Positions 44,211 through 52,528 of a DNA stretch of 64,000 bases are shown piece by piece. Below the pieces are notes generated by a model. It searched no databases. It was not told the DNA's origin and worked only from the letters and a program-made list of their open reading frames with translations. Made by a program: the position numbers and the translations under genes. The DNA lies in contig NZ_JBHRYB010000013.1 of assembly GCF_042648445.1 (NCBI RefSeq), forward strand, positions 310,001 through 374,000, read 5' to 3'. The DNA is from Bacterioplanoides pacificum (GTDB lineage: Bacteria; Pseudomonadota; Gammaproteobacteria; Pseudomonadales; Oceanobacteraceae). Each line of letters opens with the position of its first letter. Within the stretch, counting starts at the first letter, position 1.

Positions 44211-44861
44211 TCAGCCCGGTGCCTGCAGTCCGGCTCCCAGGAACGGAATCAGCTTATCAAATACCTGGCTGATATCTGTGGTTAAACCAAACTCATGCTG
44301 CGCCATCGCCATCAGCGAGTCGGCCCCTGACAAGGTAAACACCGTGGCTCCCAGCATAAAATGAATACGCCAGAAGCGTTCTTCATTGCTCAGCTGTGGC
44401 GACGCTGCGGTCACTAACGCCATATAACGATTAAAGACAGTACCGTATTCCTGCTTCAGAAACTTACGCACATGGCCCTGCCCCTGGGTATAAGCCAGGC
44501 CCAATAACCGCATAAAGATACCTAAACGGCGCTGACTGAGTTCGTCCTGCACACCTTTATCATCTTCAAGCGCAGTAGCCGGCAACATCATCAATACCGC
44601 ATTCAGATCCGGCTGTGCACTGCCACGTTGCTGCTGATAGGCATCCACTTGCTGATCCAGACGCTGGCAAAAACTGTTCAGGAAACGGGCAAACACCGCC
44701 TGGATCAGTTCCTTTTTGGAACCAAAGTGATAATTCACCGCCGCCAGATTGACCCCGGCCTTAGTGGTAATATTGCGCAGAGAAGTCTCAGCAAACCCTT
44801 TCTCCGAAAACAACTCTTCCGCTGCATTGAGAATTGCCTTAGCCGTATCTTTATTCGCCAT
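44211..44861 (-). CDS. psrA: TetR-family regulator PsrA
   Basis: 216 residues. The TetR helix-turn-helix (about 9-55, LFSEKGFAETSLRNITTKAG then VNLAAVNYHFGSKKEL) is nearly identical to what I recall for Pseudomonas PsrA. PsrA senses long-chain fatty acids and controls beta-oxidation genes and, in Pseudomonas, rpoS. Position between the nagZ unit and divergent lexA is the Pseudomonas order. A matching PsrA-type operator (44911-44930) lies about 50 bp upstream of its start, implying autorepression. Confidence 0.88.
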   Translation of the reverse strand: MANKDTAKAILNAAEELFSEKGFAETSLRNITTKAGVNLAAVNYHFGSKKELIQAVFARFLNSFCQRLDQQVDAYQQQRGSAQPDLNAVLMMLPATALEDDKGVQDELSQRRLGIFMRLLGLAYTQGQGHVRKFLKQEYGTVFNRYMALVTAASPQLSNEERFWRIHFMLGATVFTLSGADSLMAMAQHEFGLTTDISQVFDKLIPFLGAGLQAPG

Positions 44862-44910
44862 GCCGGCCGGACTCCCCGAAACTCATGAATTACCGTCATA
44901 AAAACAACTG

Positions 44911-44930
44911 TTTCAAACATACGTTTAAAA
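44911..44930. promoter_or_regulatory. PsrA-type operator
   Basis: TTTCAAACATACGTTTAAAA: CAAAC-N4-GTTT core within a near-palindrome, close to the PsrA consensus [GC]AAAC-N2-4-GTTT[GC]. Located between psrA and lexA, near the psrA start. Confidence 0.65.
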
Positions 44931-45080
44931 CATTCTGAACGCAAGCCCCGGCGGCTTTCCCCGGTACTCCTGGCCGACATTGCAGTATTCCTGCCCTCCC
45001 GCTAACCGTAGAACTAGGTCGTGAAAAGGTCGTACAGTGGCCTGCGGCAAAATTCGCAGGGGGGTTTACAGCAGCAAAAA

Positions 45081-45118
45081 TACTGTATACATTTACAGTC
45101 ACTGTATGGATCACCAGT
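45081..45118 (+). promoter_or_regulatory. two tandem LexA (SOS) boxes
   Basis: Box 1 TACTGTATACATTTACAGTC (45081-45100) and box 2 TCACTGTATGGATCACCAGT (45099-45118) both fit CTG-N10-CAG. They are 13-50 bp upstream of the lexA start, so LexA represses its own operon; two boxes also precede E. coli lexA. Confidence 0.93.
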
Positions 45119-45131
45119 TTGGATAAATATC

Positions 45132-45731
45132 ATGATCAAGCTGACCGCGCGTCAACAGCAGGTTCTCGACTTTATTAAGTCATCACTGGAAGACACCGGC
45201 TTTCCGCCTACCCGCGCGGAAATTGCCAACGAACTGGGTTTTCGCTCACCCAATGCCGCTGAAGAACATCTCAAGGCACTGGCACGTAAAGGCGCCATTG
45301 AGATGATGGCTGGCGCCTCACGTGGTATCCGGGTCGTAGAAGAACACAACCCGGGTCTGCCAATCGTTGGCCGGGTTGCTGCCGGGGAGCCTATCCTGGC
45401 ACAGGAACACATCGATGATTATTGCGAAATCCCGCCCAGCTTCTTTAAACCTGAAGCCGATTACCTGCTTGAGGTACACGGTGACTCTATGATGGAGGTC
45501 GGCATCCTTAACGGCGACTACATTGCCGTTCATCGTATGGATACCGCCCGCAACGGTGAAATTGTCGTCGCCCGGGTGGGTGATGAAGTCACCGTTAAAC
45601 GTTATGAGAAAAAGCGCAGTAAAGTGCTGCTGCATCCGGAAAACAAAGACTACCAGCCAATCGAAGTTGACTTAAAAGAAGCCGATTTCGCCATTGAAGG
45701 GCTGTACGTCGGCGTCGTGCGCCGCAACTAA
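45132..45731 (+). CDS. lexA: LexA repressor
   Basis: 199 residues from the ATG at 45132; a longer frame from 45021 would run through the SOS boxes and is rejected. N-terminal winged helix (MIKLTARQQQVLDFIKSSLE, then PTRAEIANELGFRSPNAAEE); cleavage site Ala-Gly in GRVAAGEPI; catalytic Ser in HGDSMMEVGI and Lys in DEVTVKRYEK. It represses the SOS regulon until RecA-stimulated self-cleavage. Followed 35 bp later by sulA in the same operon. Confidence 0.97.
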   Translation: MIKLTARQQQVLDFIKSSLEDTGFPPTRAEIANELGFRSPNAAEEHLKALARKGAIEMMAGASRGIRVVEEHNPGLPIVGRVAAGEPILAQEHIDDYCEIPPSFFKPEADYLLEVHGDSMMEVGILNGDYIAVHRMDTARNGEIVVARVGDEVTVKRYEKKRSKVLLHPENKDYQPIEVDLKEADFAIEGLYVGVVRRN

Positions 45732-45765
45732 AACGCCAGGGATAATCAAACGTTCAGGGGGAAAT

Positions 45766-46188
45766 ATGCGTCAGTTAACTCTCGAAGTTGAACCAACCGG
45801 CTTGTCACTCAGTAGTCAGCAGCGACCGGCTATCTCCCGTGGCAGCCTGACCGAGCTGATTCTCAGTGAAGGCAGTGCCGTACAACCCATGCAGCTGCTG
45901 CCGTTATTAGCACAATGTTCAGCACAACAACGCTGGCTGATGTGGATGAGCCCATCCATGCCCATGAACAAACGTTATCTCGAAAGCCTGGGACTGGAAA
46001 ACTCAGCCGTTATTCACCTGGATGTCTGTGCCGATACACAAATGGTACTGGTAGAAAAAGTACTGGCTGCTGCAAACAGTCATATCATCATTGAATGGCA
46101 AGGGACACTGCACGACAACCAGCGGGAATGTATCCAGCAGCAAGCCTGGCGCAGTGGCAGCCAGGTCATTCTGATTCAGCGTCGTTAA
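45766..46188 (+). CDS. sulA: SOS cell-division inhibitor SulA
   Basis: 140 residues from the ATG at 45766, with CAGGGGGAAAT just upstream; an upstream frame from 45694 would overlap lexA. SulA blocks FtsZ polymerisation during the SOS response. The protein has the RecA-like small fold expected of SulA: ISRGSLTELILSEG, then QQRWLMWMSPSMPMNKRYLE (the FtsZ-binding stretch) and LVEKVLAAANSHIIIEW. Low sequence conservation is normal here; operon position after lexA, as in Pseudomonas, supports the call. Confidence 0.88.
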   Translation: MRQLTLEVEPTGLSLSSQQRPAISRGSLTELILSEGSAVQPMQLLPLLAQCSAQQRWLMWMSPSMPMNKRYLESLGLENSAVIHLDVCADTQMVLVEKVLAAANSHIIIEWQGTLHDNQRECIQQQAWRSGSQVILIQRR

Positions 46189-46266
46189 TCGCAACGACGT
46201 ACATTTTCAGCCAGCCCGTTGGCGCGCTGGAAATACAACAACTGCCTCATGCCTGATGCAGAAACG

Positions 46267-46300
46267 AAAAAAGCCTTGCAGTCTTGCAAGGCTTTTTTTT
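46267..46300. terminator. bidirectional terminator after lexA-sulA
   Basis: Perfect 8-bp stem GCCTTGCA/TGCAAGGC (46273-46280 with 46285-46292), eight T after it on the plus strand and six on the minus, so it serves both sulA and the convergent small gene. Confidence 0.93.
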
Positions 46301-46322
46301 GACGGGTTGCGGTAATCAGCAA

Positions 46323-46574
46323 TCAGTGCAGCTGATTGTGATATTCCGGTTGTTCAAAATCATCACGCTCCACTTCCATGCCGGACAACTCCCCCACTTT
46401 ACGTACACCGGCCTCCAGCATCACCCGGGCGATGTCCATATGATGCGCCTGTAAACTGGCCTTTGCATCATCAGAAAAATGAATACTCACCAGTGCATCG
46501 CCATCCTGCTCATCTGCACGACGTAACGCGATATCACCATTCGATAACTCTACAATTTCAAAAAAGCGTGCCAT
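46323..46574 (-). CDS. small conserved hypothetical protein
   Basis: 83 residues from the ATG at 46574, preceded by GAGAGGCGG; a longer frame to 46610 is less likely. Begins MARFFEIVELSNGDIALRRA; acidic, soluble, no signal or membrane segment, mixed alpha/beta pattern. It sits where Pseudomonas has the small hypothetical gene after sulA (PA3009 as I recall), which supports it being real. No function known to me. Confidence 0.72.
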   Translation of the reverse strand: MARFFEIVELSNGDIALRRADEQDGDALVSIHFSDDAKASLQAHHMDIARVMLEAGVRKVGELSGMEVERDDFEQPEYHNQLH

Positions 46575-46722
46575 ATCCGCCTCTCGTTTCCGGGCGCGGG
46601 AGTGTACCACAGCGCTGTTTCATTATGGGGTTGAATTCACCCGGTTGCGCATTATTTTTTCAGAAGTTGAATGACTTACTGACGCTCAGAAATGCCAGCA
46701 AAGTGCAGGAATCGCGATAGCG

Positions 46723-47190
46723 TCAGCTCTCCTGACGGTTTTCCCGTTGCAGATCAATCAGTTGCGTTAACTGGCCTAGCCAGGCAGAAATATCCGGCTG
46801 ATTTTCCTGATGCAACTGAATCATTCCCGGACGCACCGCCTGAGGCTGAGAATGGCTTTTGCTATCCGCCTGGCCCACCGCTTCAGCCGCATTCAGCATG
46901 GCCTTCAGCCAGGAGAAGCTGTCGTTTTCCAGATATTCCAGCTCTTTCATTTCGCCGGTAATCAAAGGTGTATCAGCTAATAACTGCGCCAGACCGGAAA
47001 CCGGCTGACGGTAGGTCGCCAGCTCAGCCAGTTCATGCAGATAAGAGAGATAGGCATCACGCAGAGCATATAAAGCGCTGTCCTGCAGCGCTTCATGCAG
47101 CGCCAGGGGCTGTGTGGTCGTGTCGGCTTGCTGTAACAACAAACGACACTGATACAACTTATGATTGGTAAAACTTAACCAGCTGGCCAT
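46723..47190 (-). CDS. conserved hypothetical protein (DUF6586-like)
   Basis: 155 residues from the ATG at 47190, with GGGAG upstream; a TTG at 47205 is possible. All-helical, soluble: NHKLYQCRLLLQQAD and ALQDSALYALRDAYLSYLHE near the N-terminus. Resembles the PA3010-type protein that follows sulA in Pseudomonas, and the DUF6586 label is from memory. Role unknown. Confidence 0.75.
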   Translation of the reverse strand: MASWLSFTNHKLYQCRLLLQQADTTTQPLALHEALQDSALYALRDAYLSYLHELAELATYRQPVSGLAQLLADTPLITGEMKELEYLENDSFSWLKAMLNAAEAVGQADSKSHSQPQAVRPGMIQLHQENQPDISAWLGQLTQLIDLQRENRQES

Positions 47191-47222
47191 CAGACGCTCC
47201 CGCAAATAAAAGTGCCGACTTT

Positions 47223-47792
47223 TCAGAAGTCGACTTTCAGACCCACATGAAAGCCATCACCCAGCTCCAGCCGGTCACTGATATCTTCCAGTTTGATGCT
47301 GGTATAACGATAGCCGGCGTAAACACGGGCGGTCGGAATCAGGCTGTATTGCAGGCGTAAATCGCTGTCAAACAGGTTTTCCGCATCCGCCACCGATACC
47401 ACAGGTGGTGCGTAATAGGCGTAACCGGCCACACTGACATCCGGTGCCTGGGGAATGCGGTAACGGAAAAAGCCCCCCAGACCAATACCACCACCACTGT
47501 GATCTTCAGCACCACGACTGGCAAAACCATAAATTTTACCACCCACACCAATATACAGGTTGGTATCCTGGTTACGCACATCAACGACATGCACTCCCAG
47601 CGAGGCAATTTCGCCGTCATCGGTATGGTGCAGGACATCCATACTGACATGCATCCCGGAACCGACTTTGGTGGCGTCGTACGAAGCACGTACCATTTCG
47701 TCAGCCAGGCTGACATCCAGAGAGCCACCGGCCTGTGCACCAGCGGAGATGACCAGCAGAGATGTCATCAGAGCTTGTTTCAGCTGAGACAT
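47223..47792 (-). CDS. YfaZ-like outer-membrane beta-barrel protein
   Basis: 189 residues; signal peptide about 1-21 (ends AQA). The mature part is a small predicted barrel of about eight amphipathic strands (NLYIGVGGKIYGFA, GGIGLGGFFRYRI, VSVAGYAYYAPP, ARVYAGYRYTSI) ending in a C-terminal Phe (HVGLKVDF), as is usual for outer-membrane insertion. YfaZ proteins are of unknown, possibly porin-like, function. It lies 32 bp after the DUF6586-like gene start, on the same strand but upstream of it. Confidence 0.83.
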   Translation of the reverse strand: MSQLKQALMTSLLVISAGAQAGGSLDVSLADEMVRASYDATKVGSGMHVSMDVLHHTDDGEIASLGVHVVDVRNQDTNLYIGVGGKIYGFASRGAEDHSGGGIGLGGFFRYRIPQAPDVSVAGYAYYAPPVVSVADAENLFDSDLRLQYSLIPTARVYAGYRYTSIKLEDISDRLELGDGFHVGLKVDF

Positions 47793-47862
47793 AAAAATTC
47801 CTCAGAGTATGACTCAGTAATCGAGCACAATTAGTATAAAAGACAGAATTGTCGGGCATGAT

Positions 47863-47905
47863 AGCAGTGCGGCGCATGGGGTGAAACCACATGCGCCGCA
47901 CTGCT
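47863..47905. repeat. 43-bp near-perfect hairpin
   Basis: Arms AGCAGTGCGGCGCATG and CATGCGCCGCACTGCT (47863-47878 with 47890-47905) pair over 16 bp without mismatch; after one mismatch, GGT/ACC extends the stem around a GAA loop. No T run, so a poor terminator. It lies between htpG and yfaZ. Confidence 0.75.
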
Positions 47906-47932
47906 GTTCAAAGAAGAGTAAAACGATCTGTT

Positions 47933-47951
47933 CAGCGATTGGTTATCGCTG
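47933..47951 (-). terminator. possible weak terminator after htpG
   Basis: Stem CAGCGAT/ATCGCTG around a 5-nt loop immediately after the htpG stop, followed within 14 nt by only a short T run (GTTTT). Could terminate or protect the htpG mRNA 3' end. Confidence 0.35.
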
Positions 47952-49853
47952 TTACTTCATTAACTCCAGCAGCAGCTTATTCAGCTTGGCAACGTATTCC
48001 GCCGGTTGCTTCAGCTGACTGCCTTCCGCCAGCTGCGCCTGCGCGTGAATCACCTGTGCCAGTTCAGAGAAACGATCTTCATCCTGTTCCTGATCCAGAC
48101 GGGCAATCAACGGATGACCCGGATTCACTTCCAGCGATACTTCCGCCTCCGGCATTTGCTGGCCAGCCGCTTCCATCAGACGACGCATATGGCCACCCAT
48201 ATCGTACTGACCCACCACCAGACACGCCGGAGAATCGGTTAAGCGTGAGGTTACCCGCACCTCTTTCACCTGACCTTCCAGTACCTTTTGCAGTCGTTCA
48301 ACCAGATCTTTATGGCTTTCTTCCAGCTCTTTTTGCTGCGACTTTTCCGTTTCGTCTGCCAGCTCATCCAGATCCAGTTCGCCTTTGGTGACGTCCTGGA
48401 AGACCTTGCCATCAAATTCGTTCAGATGGCTGACCATCCACTCGTCCACACGATCGGTCAGCAGCAGTACTTCAATACCTTTGTTTTTGAAGTACTCCAG
48501 GTGCGGGCTGCTGGACGCAGCGGCGTGATTATCACCGGTAATGTAATAAATCTTCTTCTGCCCTTCACGCATACGGGCAAGGTAATCTTCCAGCGCAACA
48601 CTCTGGGTTTCACCGTCACTCTGAGTCGTTGCAAAACGGAACAGCTTGGCGATTTTTTCTTTATTGGCAAAGTCTTCTGCCGGACCTTCTTTCACGACTT
48701 CACCGAACTCATTCCAGAAGTTCTGGTATTGTTCCGGTTCATTTTTCGCCATTTTGGTTAAGGTATCCAATACCCGCTTAATCAGCGCACTGCGCATGGA
48801 ATCCACCTGCTTATCCTGCTGCAGGATTTCACGCGAGACGTTCAGCGACAGGTCGTTGGAATCCAGCACACCTTTAACAAAGCGCAGGTACATCGGCAGG
48901 AACTGTTCGGCGTCGTCCATAATAAAGACACGCTGCACATACAGCTTCAGACCGCGGGTTGCTTCACGATTCCACATATCAAACGGCGCTTTCGACGGAA
49001 TGTATAACAGGCTGGTGTAATCCAGCTTGCCTTCTACCCGGTTATGCATCCAGGTCAGCGGCTCATTCCAGTCATGCGATACATGTTTGTAGAATTCTTT
49101 GTAGTCGTCGTCGCTCAGTTCTGACTTAGCGCAGGTCCACAGCGCTTTGGCTTCGTTAACCGCTTCCGGTACTTTTTTCTTGTCGCCATCGTCGTCTTCT
49201 GCATCGACTTCCTGCGGCAGGTACACAGGCACAGCGATATGATCAGAGTATTTTTTAATCAGCGACCGCAGACGGAAGTTATCAGCAAACTCTTCTTCAC
49301 CGTCTTTCAGATGCAGAGTGATACGTGTACCACGCTCCGCTTTGTCGATACTTTCCAGTGTGAAGTCACCCTCACCGGCAGACTCCCAACGGGTAGCGCT
49401 ATCGGCGGCATCACCGGCACGGCGGGTTTCTACCGTGACTTTGTCGGCAACGATAAAGGCCGAATAAAAGCCAACACCAAACTGGCCGATTAACTGCGAA
49501 TCTTTCGCCTGATCACCACTCAGCTGGCTGAGGAACTCAGCGGTACCGGATTTGGCAATGGTACCCAGATGATTCACCACATCGTCGCGGTTCATACCAA
49601 TACCATTGTCTTCAATGGTGACCGTTCTGGCTTCGGCATCAAAATCGATGTGCACCGCCAGATCACCGTTGCCTTCATACAAAGCGTCATTTTTCAGGGC
49701 TTCGAAGCGCAACTTGTCACAGGCATCAGAGGCATTGGAAACCAGTTCACGCAGGAAAATTTCTTTGTTGGAATACAAAGAGTGAATCATCAGGTGCAGT
49801 AACTGTTTTACTTCAGTCTTAAAGCCCAGTGTCTCTTTACTGGCTGCGGTCAT
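47952..49853 (-). CDS. htpG: Hsp90-family chaperone HtpG
   Basis: 633 residues, cytoplasmic ATP-dependent chaperone. Seen: N-terminal ATPase motifs LRELVSNASDACDKLR, EDNGIGMNRDDV and QFGVGFYSAFIVAD; middle domain with RVFIMDD and LNVSREILQ; dimerisation domain ending KLNKLLLELMK. AGAGGAGGAAAAGC gives a strong ribosome-binding site. A sigma-32-type promoter about 55-80 bp upstream implies heat-shock control. Confidence 0.97.
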   Translation of the reverse strand: MTAASKETLGFKTEVKQLLHLMIHSLYSNKEIFLRELVSNASDACDKLRFEALKNDALYEGNGDLAVHIDFDAEARTVTIEDNGIGMNRDDVVNHLGTIAKSGTAEFLSQLSGDQAKDSQLIGQFGVGFYSAFIVADKVTVETRRAGDAADSATRWESAGEGDFTLESIDKAERGTRITLHLKDGEEEFADNFRLRSLIKKYSDHIAVPVYLPQEVDAEDDDGDKKKVPEAVNEAKALWTCAKSELSDDDYKEFYKHVSHDWNEPLTWMHNRVEGKLDYTSLLYIPSKAPFDMWNREATRGLKLYVQRVFIMDDAEQFLPMYLRFVKGVLDSNDLSLNVSREILQQDKQVDSMRSALIKRVLDTLTKMAKNEPEQYQNFWNEFGEVVKEGPAEDFANKEKIAKLFRFATTQSDGETQSVALEDYLARMREGQKKIYYITGDNHAAASSSPHLEYFKNKGIEVLLLTDRVDEWMVSHLNEFDGKVFQDVTKGELDLDELADETEKSQQKELEESHKDLVERLQKVLEGQVKEVRVTSRLTDSPACLVVGQYDMGGHMRRLMEAAGQQMPEAEVSLEVNPGHPLIARLDQEQDEDRFSELAQVIHAQAQLAEGSQLKQPAEYVAKLNKLLLELMK

Positions 49854-49905
49854 GCTTTTCTCCTCTCAATCGCTAAAACAATAAGCAGACGGGTTATGAC
49901 TCTGT

Positions 49906-49933
49906 ATCTGGGGGCCAGTCAACAGAATTCAAG
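49906..49933 (-). promoter_or_regulatory. sigma-32-type heat-shock promoter of htpG
   Basis: Minus strand CTTGAAT (-35, 49927-49933), 13 bp, then CCCCAGAT (-10, 49906-49913), close to the sigma-32 consensus CTTGAAA-N11-15-CCCCATNT. Confidence 0.78.
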
Positions 49934-50082
49934 CGTTGTTGTGCTGCTGAATTCACATAACCCATAAGTGATAATCAATTACTGTTGCGAAAGGGCTCAG
50001 CATTGTTCCAGCCAGAGTTATTATTTACTGCCGGCCATTGCTTTATGCTGCACTTATTAGCAATAACTAAAACGATACAGTG

Positions 50083-51543
50083 ATGAAACGGACGCAATTA
50101 TTGATCGCCACCAGCCTGTTAACCAGTGGTGCAGTACTGGCCGATAACCGCATCGATTACGACATCGATAACGATGGCCTGATTGAAATTTTCACCCTTG
50201 AAGATCTGGATCAGATACGCCACGAAGCCGATCCGCAAAGCGGCCTGATTACCGGGGCGACGTTATATGGTAACAACGACGGTTGTGCCCCCGGTGACGA
50301 TAACCAGCCTCAGTGTCATGGCTACGAACTGGCGGCGGACCTGTCCTTCGACAGCAATAATAATGGCGAATTTGATCCCGGCGACAGCTTCTGGAACGAC
50401 GGCAAAGGTTTTGCTCCATTTGGCCAGTTCAGTCCCAAATTTGGCGCCGAGTTCCACGGTAACGGCTTCGCGATCAAACACCTTTATATGAACTACCCGG
50501 AACAGCGCTTTGTCGGTTTATTCAGCTACAACGAAATGGCTTACATACACGACCTGACGCTGAGTGCAGAAATCATTGGCGGCATGCACTCCGGCGCTCT
50601 GATCGGGCACGGCTGGCAAACGCGCATTAAAAACATCCGGGCAAACGTTACGGTTCGTAGTGGTGCCGATCAAATAGGTGGTTTGATCGGCATTCTTGAG
50701 GATGGCTCTCGTGTGAGTAACGTCGCACTGGAGGCTGAACTATTCAGCAATTACCGCACTGGCGGCCTGATTGGTCAGGCGGCCGCCAGCGAATTTTCTG
50801 ACATTGCCGTCACCGCTCACTTTCACAATTATTCCGACCTGAATGACAAACCGGGCTGGCGCTGGATGGGCGGGGTTGCAGGTTGGAGTGATGACTCACA
50901 ATACCAGTCAATTATTGCTAATAGTCATTTTGATGTCAGCGCCAGCATCGGCGGAATTCTGGGTACCGCTAACCTGGATAGCCTGAGCGACGTTCTGGTC
51001 GTTGGCCAGGTCACCTCCGCAAGAAGTGCGGCCGGTATGGTTGGCAACGATTACAGCGAATCCGGCACCAGAGGTGTAACCATTAGCCGTGGCATCAGCT
51101 TATTACATATCCCCGATACAGTAGCCGCTGGCGGCGTCGTCAGCTCGGACAGTCATTATAAAAGTGCAGCGATGGCATCGGTATTCTGGGCCAGCGACCT
51201 GAGCAATACCACCCAGCGCATCGCCAACAACCCGAATGCCGGCAGTAACGATGTCCGCGCTAGTGATATCTATTGCGCTTCCGAAACCAACAACTGCAAT
51301 GGGCTGATTTTCACCGGGTTTGACCAGCCGACTAACCATGAGGGTCAACGCTTATGGCATTTCAATAACAACAGCCAAACACCGCAATTATTACTAATGG
51401 GGAAGCGCTACCCGACTCTGGATCCAGATTCAGATCCAGATCCCAAGCCTGACCCGGACAAGGGTGATAACAATAATTCAGGGGGTGCCTGGTGGCTGTG
51501 GTTATTACCCATCGGCGTATTAGCCCGCTACCGCCAGGCATAA
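50083..51543 (+). CDS. GLUG-repeat secreted protein with GlyGly-CTERM signal
   Basis: 486 residues from the ATG at 50083 (a GTG lies one codon earlier; no clear ribosome-binding site). Signal peptide about 1-20 (ends VLA). The body has repeated GGLIG-like motifs (GALIGHG, GGLIGIL, GGLIGQA, GGVAGWS, GGILGTA), as in GLUG-motif adhesins, which form short beta-helices. An Asp/Pro stalk (DPDSDPDPKPDPDKGD) leads to the terminus NNSGGAWWLWLLPIGVLARY, a clear GlyGly-CTERM sorting signal: Gly-Gly, hydrophobic stretch, basic end. Expected to be processed by rhombosortase and exposed on the surface. Transcribed away from htpG. Confidence 0.87.
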   Translation: MKRTQLLIATSLLTSGAVLADNRIDYDIDNDGLIEIFTLEDLDQIRHEADPQSGLITGATLYGNNDGCAPGDDNQPQCHGYELAADLSFDSNNNGEFDPGDSFWNDGKGFAPFGQFSPKFGAEFHGNGFAIKHLYMNYPEQRFVGLFSYNEMAYIHDLTLSAEIIGGMHSGALIGHGWQTRIKNIRANVTVRSGADQIGGLIGILEDGSRVSNVALEAELFSNYRTGGLIGQAAASEFSDIAVTAHFHNYSDLNDKPGWRWMGGVAGWSDDSQYQSIIANSHFDVSASIGGILGTANLDSLSDVLVVGQVTSARSAAGMVGNDYSESGTRGVTISRGISLLHIPDTVAAGGVVSSDSHYKSAAMASVFWASDLSNTTQRIANNPNAGSNDVRASDIYCASETNNCNGLIFTGFDQPTNHEGQRLWHFNNNSQTPQLLLMGKRYPTLDPDSDPDPKPDPDKGDNNNSGGAWWLWLLPIGVLARYRQA

Positions 51544-51552
51544 CCGTCGGCT

Positions 51553-52446
51553 TTATTTACCCGCCAGCGCCTCGCTCTGGCGGCGGCGCTGCAGCAGATT
51601 ATGACCAATCAGCAGCAGCAATGCCGCCCAGATAAACACAAAGGTGAGGACTTTTGTCCAGTCGAGAGTTTCACCAAACACCAGAGTCGCCAACAACAAC
51701 GCAATGGTTGGCGCCAGGTACTGAAAAAAGCCCAGTGTACTGAGTGGCAAACGACGTGCCGCCATCGCAAACCAGATCAGCGGCGCAGTCGTGACCACGC
51801 CCGCCAACGCCAGCTTTAAACCATCCACAGACGGCGCGGCTAACGCTGCACCGCCATCAATCCAGATCAGATAAATCAGCGCCAGCGGCGTAGCCATTGC
51901 CGTTTCAAACCACAGGCCGGTATAAGCATCGGTCGGCACCAGCTTACGCAACAAGCCATAAAAACCAAAACTGAAGGCCAGCACCAGAGTAATCCAGGGC
52001 AGATACCCCACCGCAATCACCTGTACCGACACACCAATTGCCGCCAGTGCCAGTGCCACCCGCTGTACCGGAATCAACCGCTCCTTCAGGAAAATCATGC
52101 CAAGAAAAACTGACACCAGCGGATTAATGTAATACCCCATGCTGGCCTCCAGTACCCGGTCGACACTGACCGACCAGATAAAGGTCAGCCAGTTAACCGC
52201 AATAATGGCCGAGCTGGCTATCATCACCATCACCTGTTTCGGACTGGCAAAAATGCTGCGCAACCCCGACGCCTTGTAGCTGAACCACAACAACAATGAC
52301 ACCAGCAAAAACGACCAGACAATACGGTTGGCCAGCACCTCAAACGGGGCAATATCACCCAGCCATTTAAAATACAGTGGCGTCAGTCCCCACCAGACAA
52401 ACGCCAGCGTGGCGAATAATGCGCCCTGATTAGTATCCTGCTTCAT
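51553..52446 (-). CDS. rarD: EamA/RarD-family transporter
   Basis: 297 residues with ten predicted membrane helices in two EamA halves. The N-terminal GALFATLAFVWWGLTPLYFKWL and SMGYYINPLVSVFLGMIFLKERL are typical of RarD (the chloramphenicol-sensitivity protein family), likely exporter or importer of small metabolites. Converges on the GLUG gene with 9 bp between stops. True substrate unknown. Confidence 0.9.
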   Translation of the reverse strand: MKQDTNQGALFATLAFVWWGLTPLYFKWLGDIAPFEVLANRIVWSFLLVSLLLWFSYKASGLRSIFASPKQVMVMIASSAIIAVNWLTFIWSVSVDRVLEASMGYYINPLVSVFLGMIFLKERLIPVQRVALALAAIGVSVQVIAVGYLPWITLVLAFSFGFYGLLRKLVPTDAYTGLWFETAMATPLALIYLIWIDGGAALAAPSVDGLKLALAGVVTTAPLIWFAMAARRLPLSTLGFFQYLAPTIALLLATLVFGETLDWTKVLTFVFIWAALLLLIGHNLLQRRRQSEALAGK

Positions 52447-52528
52447 AACGGCTCAACAGAAAAAGCGCGATATTAACCACTTCCTCAACAAGCTGCCAGT
52501 GATGTTTTGTGTCGCTTGTTTACCGCCG

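Noticed and set aside
45021..45131. 37-residue N-terminal extension of LexA
   Set aside because: It would be encoded across both SOS boxes; the start at 45132 gives the canonical LexA N-terminus.
47863..47905. Plain Rho-independent terminator for htpG
   Set aside because: No T run on either strand and about 45 bp past the stop; kept as an unexplained hairpin instead.
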